Part shown: positions 33,512 to 41,563 of the stretch, piece after piece | How the letters are laid out: every line of letters begins with the position of its first letter | Position numbering within the stretch: the stretch's first letter is position 1 | Origin: Acidobacteriota bacterium | GTDB taxonomy: Bacteria; Acidobacteriota; Terriglobia; Terriglobales; Acidobacteriaceae | Reading direction: 5' to 3' | NCBI GenBank assembly: GCA_023410055.1 | Contig: JAEYQK010000002.1 | Span: 1-64,000, forward strand | Length of the DNA: 64,000 bases | Program-made: the position numbers and the translations under genes | Notes under the pieces: model-generated | Databases searched by the model: none | Told to the model about the DNA's origin: nothing | Seen by the model: only the letters and a program-made list of their open reading frames with translations

Positions 33512-34618
33512 CTACTGCAACTCGTAATAATCGAGAAGTTTCTGCGCCGACGATTCCACTGACCAATCCTGCATTTTGGCCAGTGCCTCCGCAGGGTCAG
33601 GACGGGGATGGCGAACGAGGGCTTGGATGGCTTCACACCAAGTCTGCGGTGACGCCTCCAATGCGCATCGTGAGATGAGGCCGGGATTCACGACTGCCTC
33701 GTCTGGAACCGCATCCGACATGACGATTGGCAAGCCAGCCGCTTGCGCCTCTAGCAGTACGATTCCGAGCCCCTCGTAGAGAGATGGAAAACAAAAAACG
33801 TCCATTCCTCCCCGCATCAGAAGTGCAACATCTCGCCTCACGCCAGCAAAGATGAAGTGGTCGGCGATGTTCGCGTCTCCAACTCGCTGCTGTATTGCGG
33901 ATCGCAACGGCCCATCGCCAACCAAGAGAAACGTTGCGGCAGGCTCAAGCTGAAGAAACATCTTCGCGATATCAACCAGAAAGGTATGGTTCTTCTGAGG
34001 ATCAAATCGACCTACATGACCAATAACAGTCCCCGTTTCAGGAATACCCAGATTCCGTCGGATCTTTGCCTTATCAACTTCACCTTCGAACTTGCACAAG
34101 TCAATGCCCAAGGGAATCTGCCGCCAAACCGCAGCAGAGCTTGTCCTCGACAATGCTGCTGCTGCATCTCTACTTACCGCAAGACACATCGTTGAGCACG
34201 ATGAGATCATTCCCTCCATCAGCATGCAATAGACTTTTCGGACCAATGTGGCTCGGCTAGATATCCCCCGTGTATCATTGTGTGACTGTGCGATGCGCCT
34301 GCGTACTCCAAAGACGGCGGCCAAAGCGAGTACATATCCACTGTAGTGATGGACATGGCTGTGGACGACGTCATAAGGTCCATGTTCGCGAAGAATGCGT
34401 CGGAAATTTCGGGCGTAGCGGATCGGACTTGATGGCTTCAGGCAAGGGATAATTTTCGACCCAAGCGCTCGCACCTCGTCGTCGTATGCACCCGGCATGG
34501 TCGTATGTACAACAAAATCCATCTGATACTTGCTGCGATCAATATTCCGGAGAATTTGCACCAACCAAGTCTCAACGCCGCCCCGGTCCAGTTTTCCAAG
34601 TACATGCAGAATTTTCAT
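33512..34618 (-). CDS. Glycosyltransferase family 4 (EpsF-like)
   Basis: A 368-aa enzyme with the EpsF-type start ILHVLGKLDRGGVETWLVQI and VVHSHVHHYSGYVLALA, AQSHND, then IGHVGRFDPQKNHTFLVDIA, LLVGDGPLR and YEGLGIVLLEAQAAGLP (E-x7-E). Probable transfer of one sugar to the operon 2 repeat unit. ATG start at 34618, directly abutting the stop of the flippase gene (34619). Confidence 0.9.
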   Translation of the reverse strand: MKILHVLGKLDRGGVETWLVQILRNIDRSKYQMDFVVHTTMPGAYDDEVRALGSKIIPCLKPSSPIRYARNFRRILREHGPYDVVHSHVHHYSGYVLALAAVFGVRRRIAQSHNDTRGISSRATLVRKVYCMLMEGMISSCSTMCLAVSRDAAAALSRTSSAAVWRQIPLGIDLCKFEGEVDKAKIRRNLGIPETGTVIGHVGRFDPQKNHTFLVDIAKMFLQLEPAATFLLVGDGPLRSAIQQRVGDANIADHFIFAGVRRDVALLMRGGMDVFCFPSLYEGLGIVLLEAQAAGLPIVMSDAVPDEAVVNPGLISRCALEASPQTWCEAIQALVRHPRPDPAEALAKMQDWSVESSAQKLLDYYELQ

Positions 34619-35995
34619 TTATCTGGCCTTCAACGCTGACCGCAACACGATGGCGCTTCCAATGGCCTGAATGCTGGCGGAACAAAGCAGCGCGATTGCG
34701 GCTCCGTTCAGGCCAAACCGAGGCACCAACAAGAGGGACAAAGTCGCGGTGCTAATTGTCATGGTCACGATGATGGGCACTTGTGCTTTGAACCTTCGCG
34801 CCGCCGTCATTCCGTAGCCTTGAAATGAGGCAATCGCTGAAATGCTTACGGTGGCAACCATGATCAGCAGCGTATGCAAATGGTTCGCGTACTCTTGCGT
34901 GTACAAAAGCGTCAGTATCTTTTGTCCCATCATCAAAGTCACAGGAAAGCCCACAATTCCCAGCGAGCCACCCACCAACAGCAACTTCCACAAAAGGGAT
35001 TTGAATCCATTCAAATCACCGGTGGCAAACATACGTGAAAGCCTGGCCGCCGCCGATTGCCCTAGAGCGCTTACAATAAGCCCCGCAGCGGTGACCAGAT
35101 ATGCCATCGCTGCAAAGATCCCTAACTCTCGGTGTCCGAGCTGCTTCTCGATCGTATAGCGCGGAATGTTAATGTTGAGCGAGATCATCGCCATCACTAG
35201 CCCCAGCGGTGCGCTTAGCACCACAAGACGTACGATCTTCCCCCAGTCCGCGCTGAAGAACCGTCGCACACTCCCCTCCAGTCGCGACGCCAGCCGCAAG
35301 TCGTAAAACAGTGTCACTGCTGCCCAACTGAATACGAGCGCGACAACTGCTGAGGTCAACCGGTGCGACATGCGGTACACCGTCGTGAACGCCGTCACCG
35401 ACACTATGCCCTTCAACATCAACCCGATCGCGACTTGGTCCAGGCGCTCGTGCTTTTGCTGCAGCCCATTCGCTACGTCGCTCATCGACTCAACTGCCTT
35501 CGCTACCCCTACCAGCATCACAACCGCAGCCGTCGTTCGCTCGTACCTGCTCCACAACGCGATCCCCGCCACCACTCCGATTCCCAACAGGCTGGCAATC
35601 AACCGCAGCGTGAAGTAGTGCCCGAACTCGTATTCCGATTTCGCATCCGTCGCCTGCGCTGCCCGCAATTGCAGGTTCGTCAGCATGAAGACCGGTGCCG
35701 TGATCGCCAACCCCAGCGCAAACTGACCGACCACCGAAGGCGACCCCATCTTCGCCAGCACGGACAGCATTCCCCACTGGCACCCCGCATAAACAAGATT
35801 CCCGGCGAGCGTCCAGGCAAATGACTTCCGCAACGGCGGCGCTTTCACCTCTGTCCGAATTTCGGCGGGGAATTCTTGCTCTGAATTCGTAAATTTTTCG
35901 ACGGCCACGTCGTGGTTGTTCAGAATGCCTTCATCCTGTAGAAGGAGAGGTTTCCCCTCTTTTGGTGCCGGCGACGTTGCGTTACAGCTTTTCAA
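34619..35995 (-). CDS. wzx: Polysaccharide flippase (Wzx), copy 2
   Basis: A 458-aa protein. The first ~60 residues are hydrophilic and unusual for the family; the membrane part begins SFAWTLAGNLVYAGCQWGML and runs for about 12 segments. It exports the lipid-linked repeat unit of operon 2. The frame starts at TTG (35995) and no better start with a ribosome-binding site is visible, so the N-terminal extension may be partly untranslated. It is 139 bases after the Wza gene of the same operon. Confidence 0.87.
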   Translation of the reverse strand: MKSCNATSPAPKEGKPLLLQDEGILNNHDVAVEKFTNSEQEFPAEIRTEVKAPPLRKSFAWTLAGNLVYAGCQWGMLSVLAKMGSPSVVGQFALGLAITAPVFMLTNLQLRAAQATDAKSEYEFGHYFTLRLIASLLGIGVVAGIALWSRYERTTAAVVMLVGVAKAVESMSDVANGLQQKHERLDQVAIGLMLKGIVSVTAFTTVYRMSHRLTSAVVALVFSWAAVTLFYDLRLASRLEGSVRRFFSADWGKIVRLVVLSAPLGLVMAMISLNINIPRYTIEKQLGHRELGIFAAMAYLVTAAGLIVSALGQSAAARLSRMFATGDLNGFKSLLWKLLLVGGSLGIVGFPVTLMMGQKILTLLYTQEYANHLHTLLIMVATVSISAIASFQGYGMTAARRFKAQVPIIVTMTISTATLSLLLVPRFGLNGAAIALLCSASIQAIGSAIVLRSALKAR

Positions 35996-36134
35996 CTTCT
36001 AGGTCCTTGTTTTCTATATTGTTGGTTTTAAGTGCTTTGATTGCTATTCGTTAGCGCCATCAACTTACCCCTGAAGGGTGGGAAGGGGGGAGGCGAGGGT
36101 TGGGTTACTACTAGTTGTTAAGTACTCTTTCCGA

Positions 36135-37079
36135 TCATCGCCCCGCTGCGTAAATCGCAGACCCCGCAGCGCTCGATAGAATTCCTTGCAGTCCCATCTG
36201 CATCGCATTCTTCGGGAGACTGCCCGGAACGTAAACGATGTCGCCCGCCTGAAGGATCGGATCGAGGACCTTTGCGTTAAGAATCGATTTCAGTGGCAAC
36301 TTCGACTGCTCCACCCCGCTCGCCGTCCTGCGCAACAGCCGCGCCTTGTTCAGCGACGACGTCTTGGTCGTCCCTTGCGCCAGCGCAATCGCCTCCAGCA
36401 CCGTGATCTGCTCGTGGTCCATCACATATCCACCCGGCTTCGCCACATCGCCCAGCACATAGATAACGCCCGCGCGCTCCACGATGACCGTATCGCCCGG
36501 CAGCAACTCCACGTTGCTGTCGCTGATCTGTCCCTTTGCGTCGCGTACCGCCAACTGCACGGGCTTGTCCATCTGGTCGCGGTGGATGATCTTCACCCTT
36601 GTCCCTGCAACCGGACTCAGCCCCGAAGCCTGCGACAGAACATCGAACAGCCGGTTCCCCGCCACCAGCGGATACGCCCCCGGCTTAGCCACCTCTCCGA
36701 TCACCGTCACCGCCTGGCTGGCATACTCAGCGACGATCACCGTCACCTGCGGGTCCTTGACGAAGCGCCCCTCACGCAACCGCTGCGCGATCAGCTGCTG
36801 CGCCTGCTCCGGCGCCATCCCATTCAGCTCCACCGCCCCGATCAGAGGAAGGACTGCCACACCCTTCTCTCCTACCCGCACCTGCCCACTCAATTCCGGC
36901 GTATCAAAGACGACCACGTTCAGCAGGTCCCCGGCAACTATCTGCCTCGGTCCCGAGATCACGCTAAGACTCGACCTCCCCACCGAAGGGACTGGCGCCT
37001 GTCCCCATACCGTCAGCGGCAGGGCCATTGCGAGGACCGCAAACGCGTAGAAATATGACGCTTTAGTTCTTGGCATCAT
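36135..37079 (-). CDS. Polysaccharide export protein (Wza-like, SLBB), copy 2
   Basis: A 314-aa protein beginning at the ATGATG at 37079/37076, inside the last codons of the upstream kinase gene, with GGAGAG about 12 bases upstream. Signal peptide ending ...VWGQA, then the Poly_export domain (IVAGDLLNVVVFDTPELSGQVRV) and two SLBB domains (VTVIGEVAKPGAYPL; IYVLGDVAKPGGYVM). It is a short, canonical export protein, one third the length of the 950-aa copy in operon 1. It forms the outer-membrane exit with the adjacent Wzc. Confidence 0.9.
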   Translation of the reverse strand: MMPRTKASYFYAFAVLAMALPLTVWGQAPVPSVGRSSLSVISGPRQIVAGDLLNVVVFDTPELSGQVRVGEKGVAVLPLIGAVELNGMAPEQAQQLIAQRLREGRFVKDPQVTVIVAEYASQAVTVIGEVAKPGAYPLVAGNRLFDVLSQASGLSPVAGTRVKIIHRDQMDKPVQLAVRDAKGQISDSNVELLPGDTVIVERAGVIYVLGDVAKPGGYVMDHEQITVLEAIALAQGTTKTSSLNKARLLRRTASGVEQSKLPLKSILNAKVLDPILQAGDIVYVPGSLPKNAMQMGLQGILSSAAGSAIYAAGR

Positions 37080-39270
37080 CGCCGTAATACTCTCCATACT
37101 TCGAACCGTAATAGCCGTAATAGCCGTAGTAGTCGGATGACTTGAAATTGAGGTCGTTGATGACGACGCCAACGGTGCGCGCGTTTACGCGCGCAAGAAA
37201 ATCACGGGCCCGGCGCAGCGACTGTACACTGGTCCGGTTGGAACGCGCCACCAATATAACGGCATCCGCTGAGGGTGACAGAACCAGCGCGTCCGAGAGC
37301 CCCACCAGTGGGGGAGTATCGAGAACCACATAATCATATTCCTCGCGCCATCGCTCCAACAGTTCCCGCATGCGTTCCGAGTCGAGCAACTCCACCGGAT
37401 TGGGAGGACGATTTCCAGCCGGCAGGCACTCTACCCCCTCTGCACCCGGCAATTGCGTCACAACATCTTCTGGTTTCGCAGCTCCCGCAAGACACTCGCT
37501 TAGGCCTTTCTTTGACTCCACCTGCAAGTATCTTTCAACGCCCGAGCGGCGCAGGTCGGCATCGACCAGCAGCACGCGCTTGCCTTTCTGGGCCAAGGTA
37601 ACCGCACAGTTGATGCTCGTCGTCGTCTTGCCTTCGCCCGGAGCGGCACTGCTGATGAGGATTACGCGAGGTGGAGAGCCGGCAGAAGAAAGCAGTAGAG
37701 TTGTGCGTAGACCACGAAACGCCTCGGCAAACTGCGAGTTCGGGCGGGAAAGAAGAAAAGGCACCTTGTCCCGTTCTTCAATCGCTTTACGATTACGCGT
37801 AGCCAACGAAAAGTGAGGAACAATACCCAACACAGGCAAATTGGGCAAGATTTCGCCGCTTTCAGGAGGACTAACCGTTGTATCCAGGCTTTCCAGAAGA
37901 AAGGCCAGTCCGATACCACCGAAAGTGCCCAAGAGAAGCCCCACGGCCAGGTTGAGTGCCACGCGAGGCTCGGCCGGGCGGATCGGGGCTTCGGCCGGCT
38001 CAATCACGTCCACATTGGTCGACTTCAAGCCCGCAACAATACCCGCTTCCTTGAGCCTCTTGAGTAGGTCCTGGTAAAGATCACGGCTGGAATCAAAATC
38101 CCGTTTGAGGATGGCGTACTGGATGCCCGCCTCGTTCATCTCGTAAGCCTGCTGCTTATGTTCTTCCAGCCGCTTGCCAAGCATGTGCTCAGTTTTCAGC
38201 GCCGCCAAGTACTGCTGTTCGAACTGTTCGCGCAGCAACTTGACCTGCCCGCCAATCGAGCCTTGAACTTGCTCGAGTTGTGAACGCAGCTGGACCACCC
38301 TTGGATAGGCATCCCCATACTTTGCGCTCAATTGGGCGAATTGATTGTTGAGGTCCGCCTGCTGCGTCCTGAGCACCGCGAGAGTGCTGCTGGGAGCTAG
38401 CTGGGCAATCGTCTCTGGATTCCCACTGGCCGCAACGCGGAAATTGGCTTCCTTCATGATGCGGTCCGCTTCGGCCGCGGCCATCGCCTTATTGAGCTCG
38501 TCTAGTTGAGTGATAAAGACGTTGTGGGCATCATCGGTACCAATGATGCCGCTCTTCTTCTGGTACTCCGTAAAACGCTGTTGCGAGGCTTCAACGTTAT
38601 TTTTGAGGTCGTTGAGTTGCTTGGAAAGCCAGTCCGATGCCTGCATTGTCGCCTGATAACGGGTACGGAAGTTGCGTTCGATGTAGCCGTTCGTCAAGGC
38701 GTTTACCACATCCGCAGCTATCTTGGGATCGCGTGCCCGGAAGCGCACCTCGATCAGTTGCGTCTTAGGAATTGCTGATACACGCAGGCCCTTGTGAAAA
38801 GTTGCGAGGAGAGTGACCTTTTTGGGACCTGTAACTGTTTCGAAGGACTGTCCGGCTTTTGTTACGTCCTGACCCGCGAAATCTTCCCGTTGATCAAGCC
38901 GCAACTGCCGAATCACTTCCCAAGCCAAAGGATCTGATTGCAGAACTTGCACTTGCGTTTGTTGAACGATATCGTTCTGCAAGCCCCCGCCACCCAAGGC
39001 ATCCAGAGGATCGATGCCCAATGCGTTTGAATCCTGCGGATTGACAAGGACTTGCCCAACCGCCTCGTAGCGCCGGGTCATGAATGCTGAGATCAATCCT
39101 GCTACAAGGAGGGATCCAACCAGCACGCCCAGAATGGCCCACCTGCGTTTCCGCAAGATGCGCCAAATTTCCTGAATACTAATGTCATTAGGGTGAACTC
39201 CGTTCATAGCGACGGCTCGCGCGCCGCCAGTGGCAATCTGTTCACCTTGTGGAACCAGAGAATCTTTCAC
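37063..39270 (-). CDS. wzc: Wzc-like chain-length protein with BY-kinase domain
   Basis: About 735 aa. Wzz domain with a first membrane segment (RWAILGVLVGSLLVAGLISAF), long periplasmic coiled coil (~200-400), second membrane segment (LNLAVGLLLGTFGGIGLAFLLE), then a bacterial tyrosine kinase: Walker A SAAPGEGKTTTS, Walker A' VLLVDADLRRSG, Walker B YVVLDTPP. The C-terminus is a tyrosine cluster with nine Tyr in an 18-residue stretch of YYG repeats, the autophosphorylation tail. GTG start at 39270 with GAGGTG seven bases upstream; TTG at 39276 and ATG at 39207 are alternatives. It couples polymerisation to export. Confidence 0.92.
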   Translation of the reverse strand: MKDSLVPQGEQIATGGARAVAMNGVHPNDISIQEIWRILRKRRWAILGVLVGSLLVAGLISAFMTRRYEAVGQVLVNPQDSNALGIDPLDALGGGGLQNDIVQQTQVQVLQSDPLAWEVIRQLRLDQREDFAGQDVTKAGQSFETVTGPKKVTLLATFHKGLRVSAIPKTQLIEVRFRARDPKIAADVVNALTNGYIERNFRTRYQATMQASDWLSKQLNDLKNNVEASQQRFTEYQKKSGIIGTDDAHNVFITQLDELNKAMAAAEADRIMKEANFRVAASGNPETIAQLAPSSTLAVLRTQQADLNNQFAQLSAKYGDAYPRVVQLRSQLEQVQGSIGGQVKLLREQFEQQYLAALKTEHMLGKRLEEHKQQAYEMNEAGIQYAILKRDFDSSRDLYQDLLKRLKEAGIVAGLKSTNVDVIEPAEAPIRPAEPRVALNLAVGLLLGTFGGIGLAFLLESLDTTVSPPESGEILPNLPVLGIVPHFSLATRNRKAIEERDKVPFLLSRPNSQFAEAFRGLRTTLLLSSAGSPPRVILISSAAPGEGKTTTSINCAVTLAQKGKRVLLVDADLRRSGVERYLQVESKKGLSECLAGAAKPEDVVTQLPGAEGVECLPAGNRPPNPVELLDSERMRELLERWREEYDYVVLDTPPLVGLSDALVLSPSADAVILVARSNRTSVQSLRRARDFLARVNARTVGVVINDLNFKSSDYYGYYGYYGSKYGEYYGDDAKN
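37106..37132. repeat. Three 9-base repeats coding the Tyr tail
   Basis: CCGTAATAG (37106-37114), CCGTAATAG (37115-37123) and CCGTAGTAG (37124-37132) are tandem. On the minus strand each encodes Tyr-Tyr-Gly in the C-terminal tail of the Wzc kinase. Copy-number change would add or remove pairs of phospho-acceptor tyrosines in frame. Confidence 0.8.
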
Positions 39271-39360
39271 GAACAAGCACCTCTACTGCGGACGGAAACG
39301 AAAAATGAAATTGGAACCAATCTCGAAATGCGCAATTTCTGTCGGCTGGTTTGCGGCAGG

Positions 39361-40164
39361 CTACCGCGGCCAGCGCGTGGCATGAGTGGCGTAAATGACA
39401 TTACCGGCGGTAACCAGCGCCGCGGGCACGAACCACCAGCGATAACCCTTCTTCTTGAAATAGTAGGTCGCGTAAGAAACGCCCGCCACCGTGGGTAGGC
39501 CAACGGCGTACATGTTGCGCCGGCGACGTAACCCGTCGGGCACGGCGCTACAGGCTCCGCGTTCCAGACACCGGTGGGTCAGTTCCGCATTGGTAATCGA
39601 GGACGAGAACATAAGCCCGGTCGCAGTCCAGTAATAGCGGTCGGCCACACGGGAATCGATTGCAAACGGGCTATTGCCAGGCGCAGCGGGCATGTCGGAA
39701 TGTCGCTTCGAGTGGGAACGGAAGCCATCTTGTTGGCCAGCGTATGCGGAGCTAGCCGATTCTGGCAAGCCACATTTGCCAGCGGCAGCATCTGCGGATT
39801 GCCCTGCAGTCAGTGTGACAGCGGTAGCATTTTCGCCGTTCCTCAGCGCGAGTGTGCCACTTGTTACCCGTATTGAACCGCAAGTCAACTGCACAGGGTC
39901 TGCCAATGTGAGCTGCGTGTTTTCGGCGACTTCAAATTCACTCTGATTCCAGACCAACTTGATTGACTCGGGCCCAGTTTGAACACGGTCGCCAGCGTGC
40001 AAAGCCGCGCTAGTATAAAAAGGCTTGCCGTTGATCGTCGCTGCTTCCCCAGGATAGATGACTGCAGCAGAACCAGGCGCGACCGCCGTCTGTCCCAACA
40101 TCATTCCAGTTCCCCAGAGAACAACTACCACTAATTTGAACCACCGACTCGCAGTAGCTTTCAT
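39361..40164 (-). CDS. Exported FecR-like protein, copy 1
   Basis: A 267-aa protein. Sec signal (WFKLVVVVLWGTGMMLGQ), then a FecR-like beta-rich segment (VIYPGEAATINGKPFYTS, LHAGDRVQTG, CGSIRVTSGTLALRNGE, VTLTAGQSADAAA), a polar middle part, and a C-terminal hydrophobic region (AVGLPTVAGVSYATYYFKKKG; WWFVPAALVTAGNVIYA). It is paralogous to the protein at 45650 (shared YPG...NG.P...GD.VQT). ATG start. It lies between TetR and Wzc in operon 2, so it belongs to the EPS system; a role in sensing or anchoring polymer is conjecture. Confidence 0.75.
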   Translation of the reverse strand: MKATASRWFKLVVVVLWGTGMMLGQTAVAPGSAAVIYPGEAATINGKPFYTSAALHAGDRVQTGPESIKLVWNQSEFEVAENTQLTLADPVQLTCGSIRVTSGTLALRNGENATAVTLTAGQSADAAAGKCGLPESASSAYAGQQDGFRSHSKRHSDMPAAPGNSPFAIDSRVADRYYWTATGLMFSSSITNAELTHRCLERGACSAVPDGLRRRRNMYAVGLPTVAGVSYATYYFKKKGYRWWFVPAALVTAGNVIYATHATRWPR

Positions 40165-40340
40165 AGTTTGCCTTTTTCTCCTGGCACGTTATGCCTGCCG
40201 CGCTACGAATAGATTTGGACACCCTAATCATTTCCCGGCGTATCGCCGACTTCTCTACCTCAACATCTCCTGATCTGTTGCGCAAGCTCAGAAACGACTT
40301 TCCACACAATCGGAAGTACGACGACTGGGTAGGCCTCCAA

Positions 40341-40967
40341 TTAGGCCTTTGCGCTGAACGCCGCGTGCTTTGCGAGAGCGTTACACCACAGCTCCGTACA
40401 GAACGTTACTGTGTTCTCCAGCGCCTGCGGAGTCTCTCGGCGATCAGTCAACACCGGATAGAAATCTTTCATGGCAACTACCGTCGCGATGAAAGAAACG
40501 ATACCGATCCGAGTGTCATAACCGGGGGACTGCGACAGTTCCGGCCAGCGGGCCATATATTCGCTCACAACCCGCATGGTGCCTCGCACGTGGCGATCGA
40601 ATATTTCGTTAAGATCTTCCCCGAAATCGAGCACACTGAAATGAATCAGGCGGACAAGCACTCCGTGCTGAAGTACCGCGTCCCCGATGGCCCTAAACAG
40701 GGCGGCGAGCGCGGTCTGCGCGTCCGGGGCCGCCGCCAATCGGGCCAGCAGGTCGGCTCGCAGGCGCACGCGCGCAAATTCTGCGTCGAGGGCGGCAAGA
40801 AATAGACTGCGTTTGTTGGGATAGTAACGAAAGATCGAGCTTTCGTTTACTTCGGCCAAACGGGCAATTTCCTTCGTACTCACCCCGTGATAGCCCAGAT
40901 TTGAAAACAACTCGGCAGCTGCATCAAGAATGCGAGACTGCACGGACCTTAACCCGGAACCTGCCAT
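40341..40967 (-). CDS. TetR-family regulator, operon 2
   Basis: A 208-aa protein from ATG at 40967 (MAGSGLRS). HTH: RILDAAAELFSNLGYHGVST, EVNESSIFRYYPNKRSLF. It is paralogous to the TetR at 17572 and heads a polysaccharide operon in the same way, being followed by a FecR-like protein, Wzc and Wza. It lies 48 bases after the broken NusG paralogue. Probable repressor of operon 2; inducer unknown. A candidate operator (ACTAAGT...ACTTAGT) lies at 41829-41852. Confidence 0.88.
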   Translation of the reverse strand: MAGSGLRSVQSRILDAAAELFSNLGYHGVSTKEIARLAEVNESSIFRYYPNKRSLFLAALDAEFARVRLRADLLARLAAAPDAQTALAALFRAIGDAVLQHGVLVRLIHFSVLDFGEDLNEIFDRHVRGTMRVVSEYMARWPELSQSPGYDTRIGIVSFIATVVAMKDFYPVLTDRRETPQALENTVTFCTELWCNALAKHAAFSAKA

Positions 40968-41015
40968 CCCATTGACTCCAGTACTCCAGCTCGATACTCG
41001 AAGGAGCATTGCCGA

Positions 41016-41556
41016 TTAGGCCGAGCACGGCCGCAAAGCCGTCCCAGCAATCGTCTCCACTTCGTCCCAATCCACTTCCACGGCCACACTCTTCAAAATG
41101 GCATCTAGGCTGATGACAACGCGCAAGCTCTTGCCGCGCGACACTAGCCCCTCAAGACCGGCCAGAATGCCGCGCTTGATACGTACCCGATCGCCGATCT
41201 TTATGTACGGGTGCGGCTCGGCCCGACGGCGATCAAGCCCACTGCGCAACAAATCGATGTCCTGATCAGGCAGGGCGATGGGGCGAACCGTCGTGCCTAC
41301 CAGACGTAGCACTCCGGGGACGTCAACGCTCATCCAGCGCGATATGAACAAATAGTTAACCAGGAAATAGCGGCAGAGAGAGCTGCTTGCTGCAGCGATT
41401 CTTCCGCCGCCGAACAACCTGATAATGCGGCAGGTATGACTCGATGCCGCGAACATCAAAATGACGTGTGACCTGAGCCTCATGGTTGGAGCGAGTTTGG
41501 TTTGCACTCAATTGCCTGGTTCTGTCGCATTTCTCGCAAGGCTTCGCCATCCCCAC
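41016..41556 (-). pseudogene. NusG/UpxY-like antiterminator, disrupted
   Basis: Two frames together spell a NusG paralogue. Frame A (41556 downward) gives TRSNHEAQVTRHFDVRGIES, YLPHYQVVRRRKNR and LSLPLFPG, then TAA at 41358-41356 exactly where the family has Tyr (PGY/VF); the same frame continues LFVHIALDER and stops. Frame B (from about 41327) gives VDVPGVLRLVG, PHPYIKIGDRVRIKRGILAGLEG (KOW) and VAVEVDWDEVE. So there is one nonsense change plus a small indel near 41328. The intact copy at 20228 aligns throughout. It would have been the first gene of operon 2. A sequencing error could explain one lesion but hardly both. Confidence 0.85.
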
Positions 41557-41563
41557 TTAGCAG
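41541..41563 (-). promoter_or_regulatory. Shared 23-base leader element, operon 2 copy
   Basis: Reads GCTTCGCCATCC, then C, then CACTTAGCAG on the plus strand. It is identical at 22 of 23 positions to 18388-18410 upstream of operon 1 (T instead of C at position 13). It lies at the very start of the broken NusG gene, overlapping a possible GTG/ATG start. Because the likeness covers bases on both sides of that start and the encoded peptides then diverge completely, it is more likely a conserved nucleic-acid site than a coding match. Unlike the operon 1 copy it has no complementary arm nearby. Confidence 0.6.

Noticed and set aside
36064..36076. ACCC/GGGT mini-hairpin between the Wzx and Wza genes of operon 2
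   Set aside because: Stem of four pairs with no T-run; too weak for a terminator or regulator.
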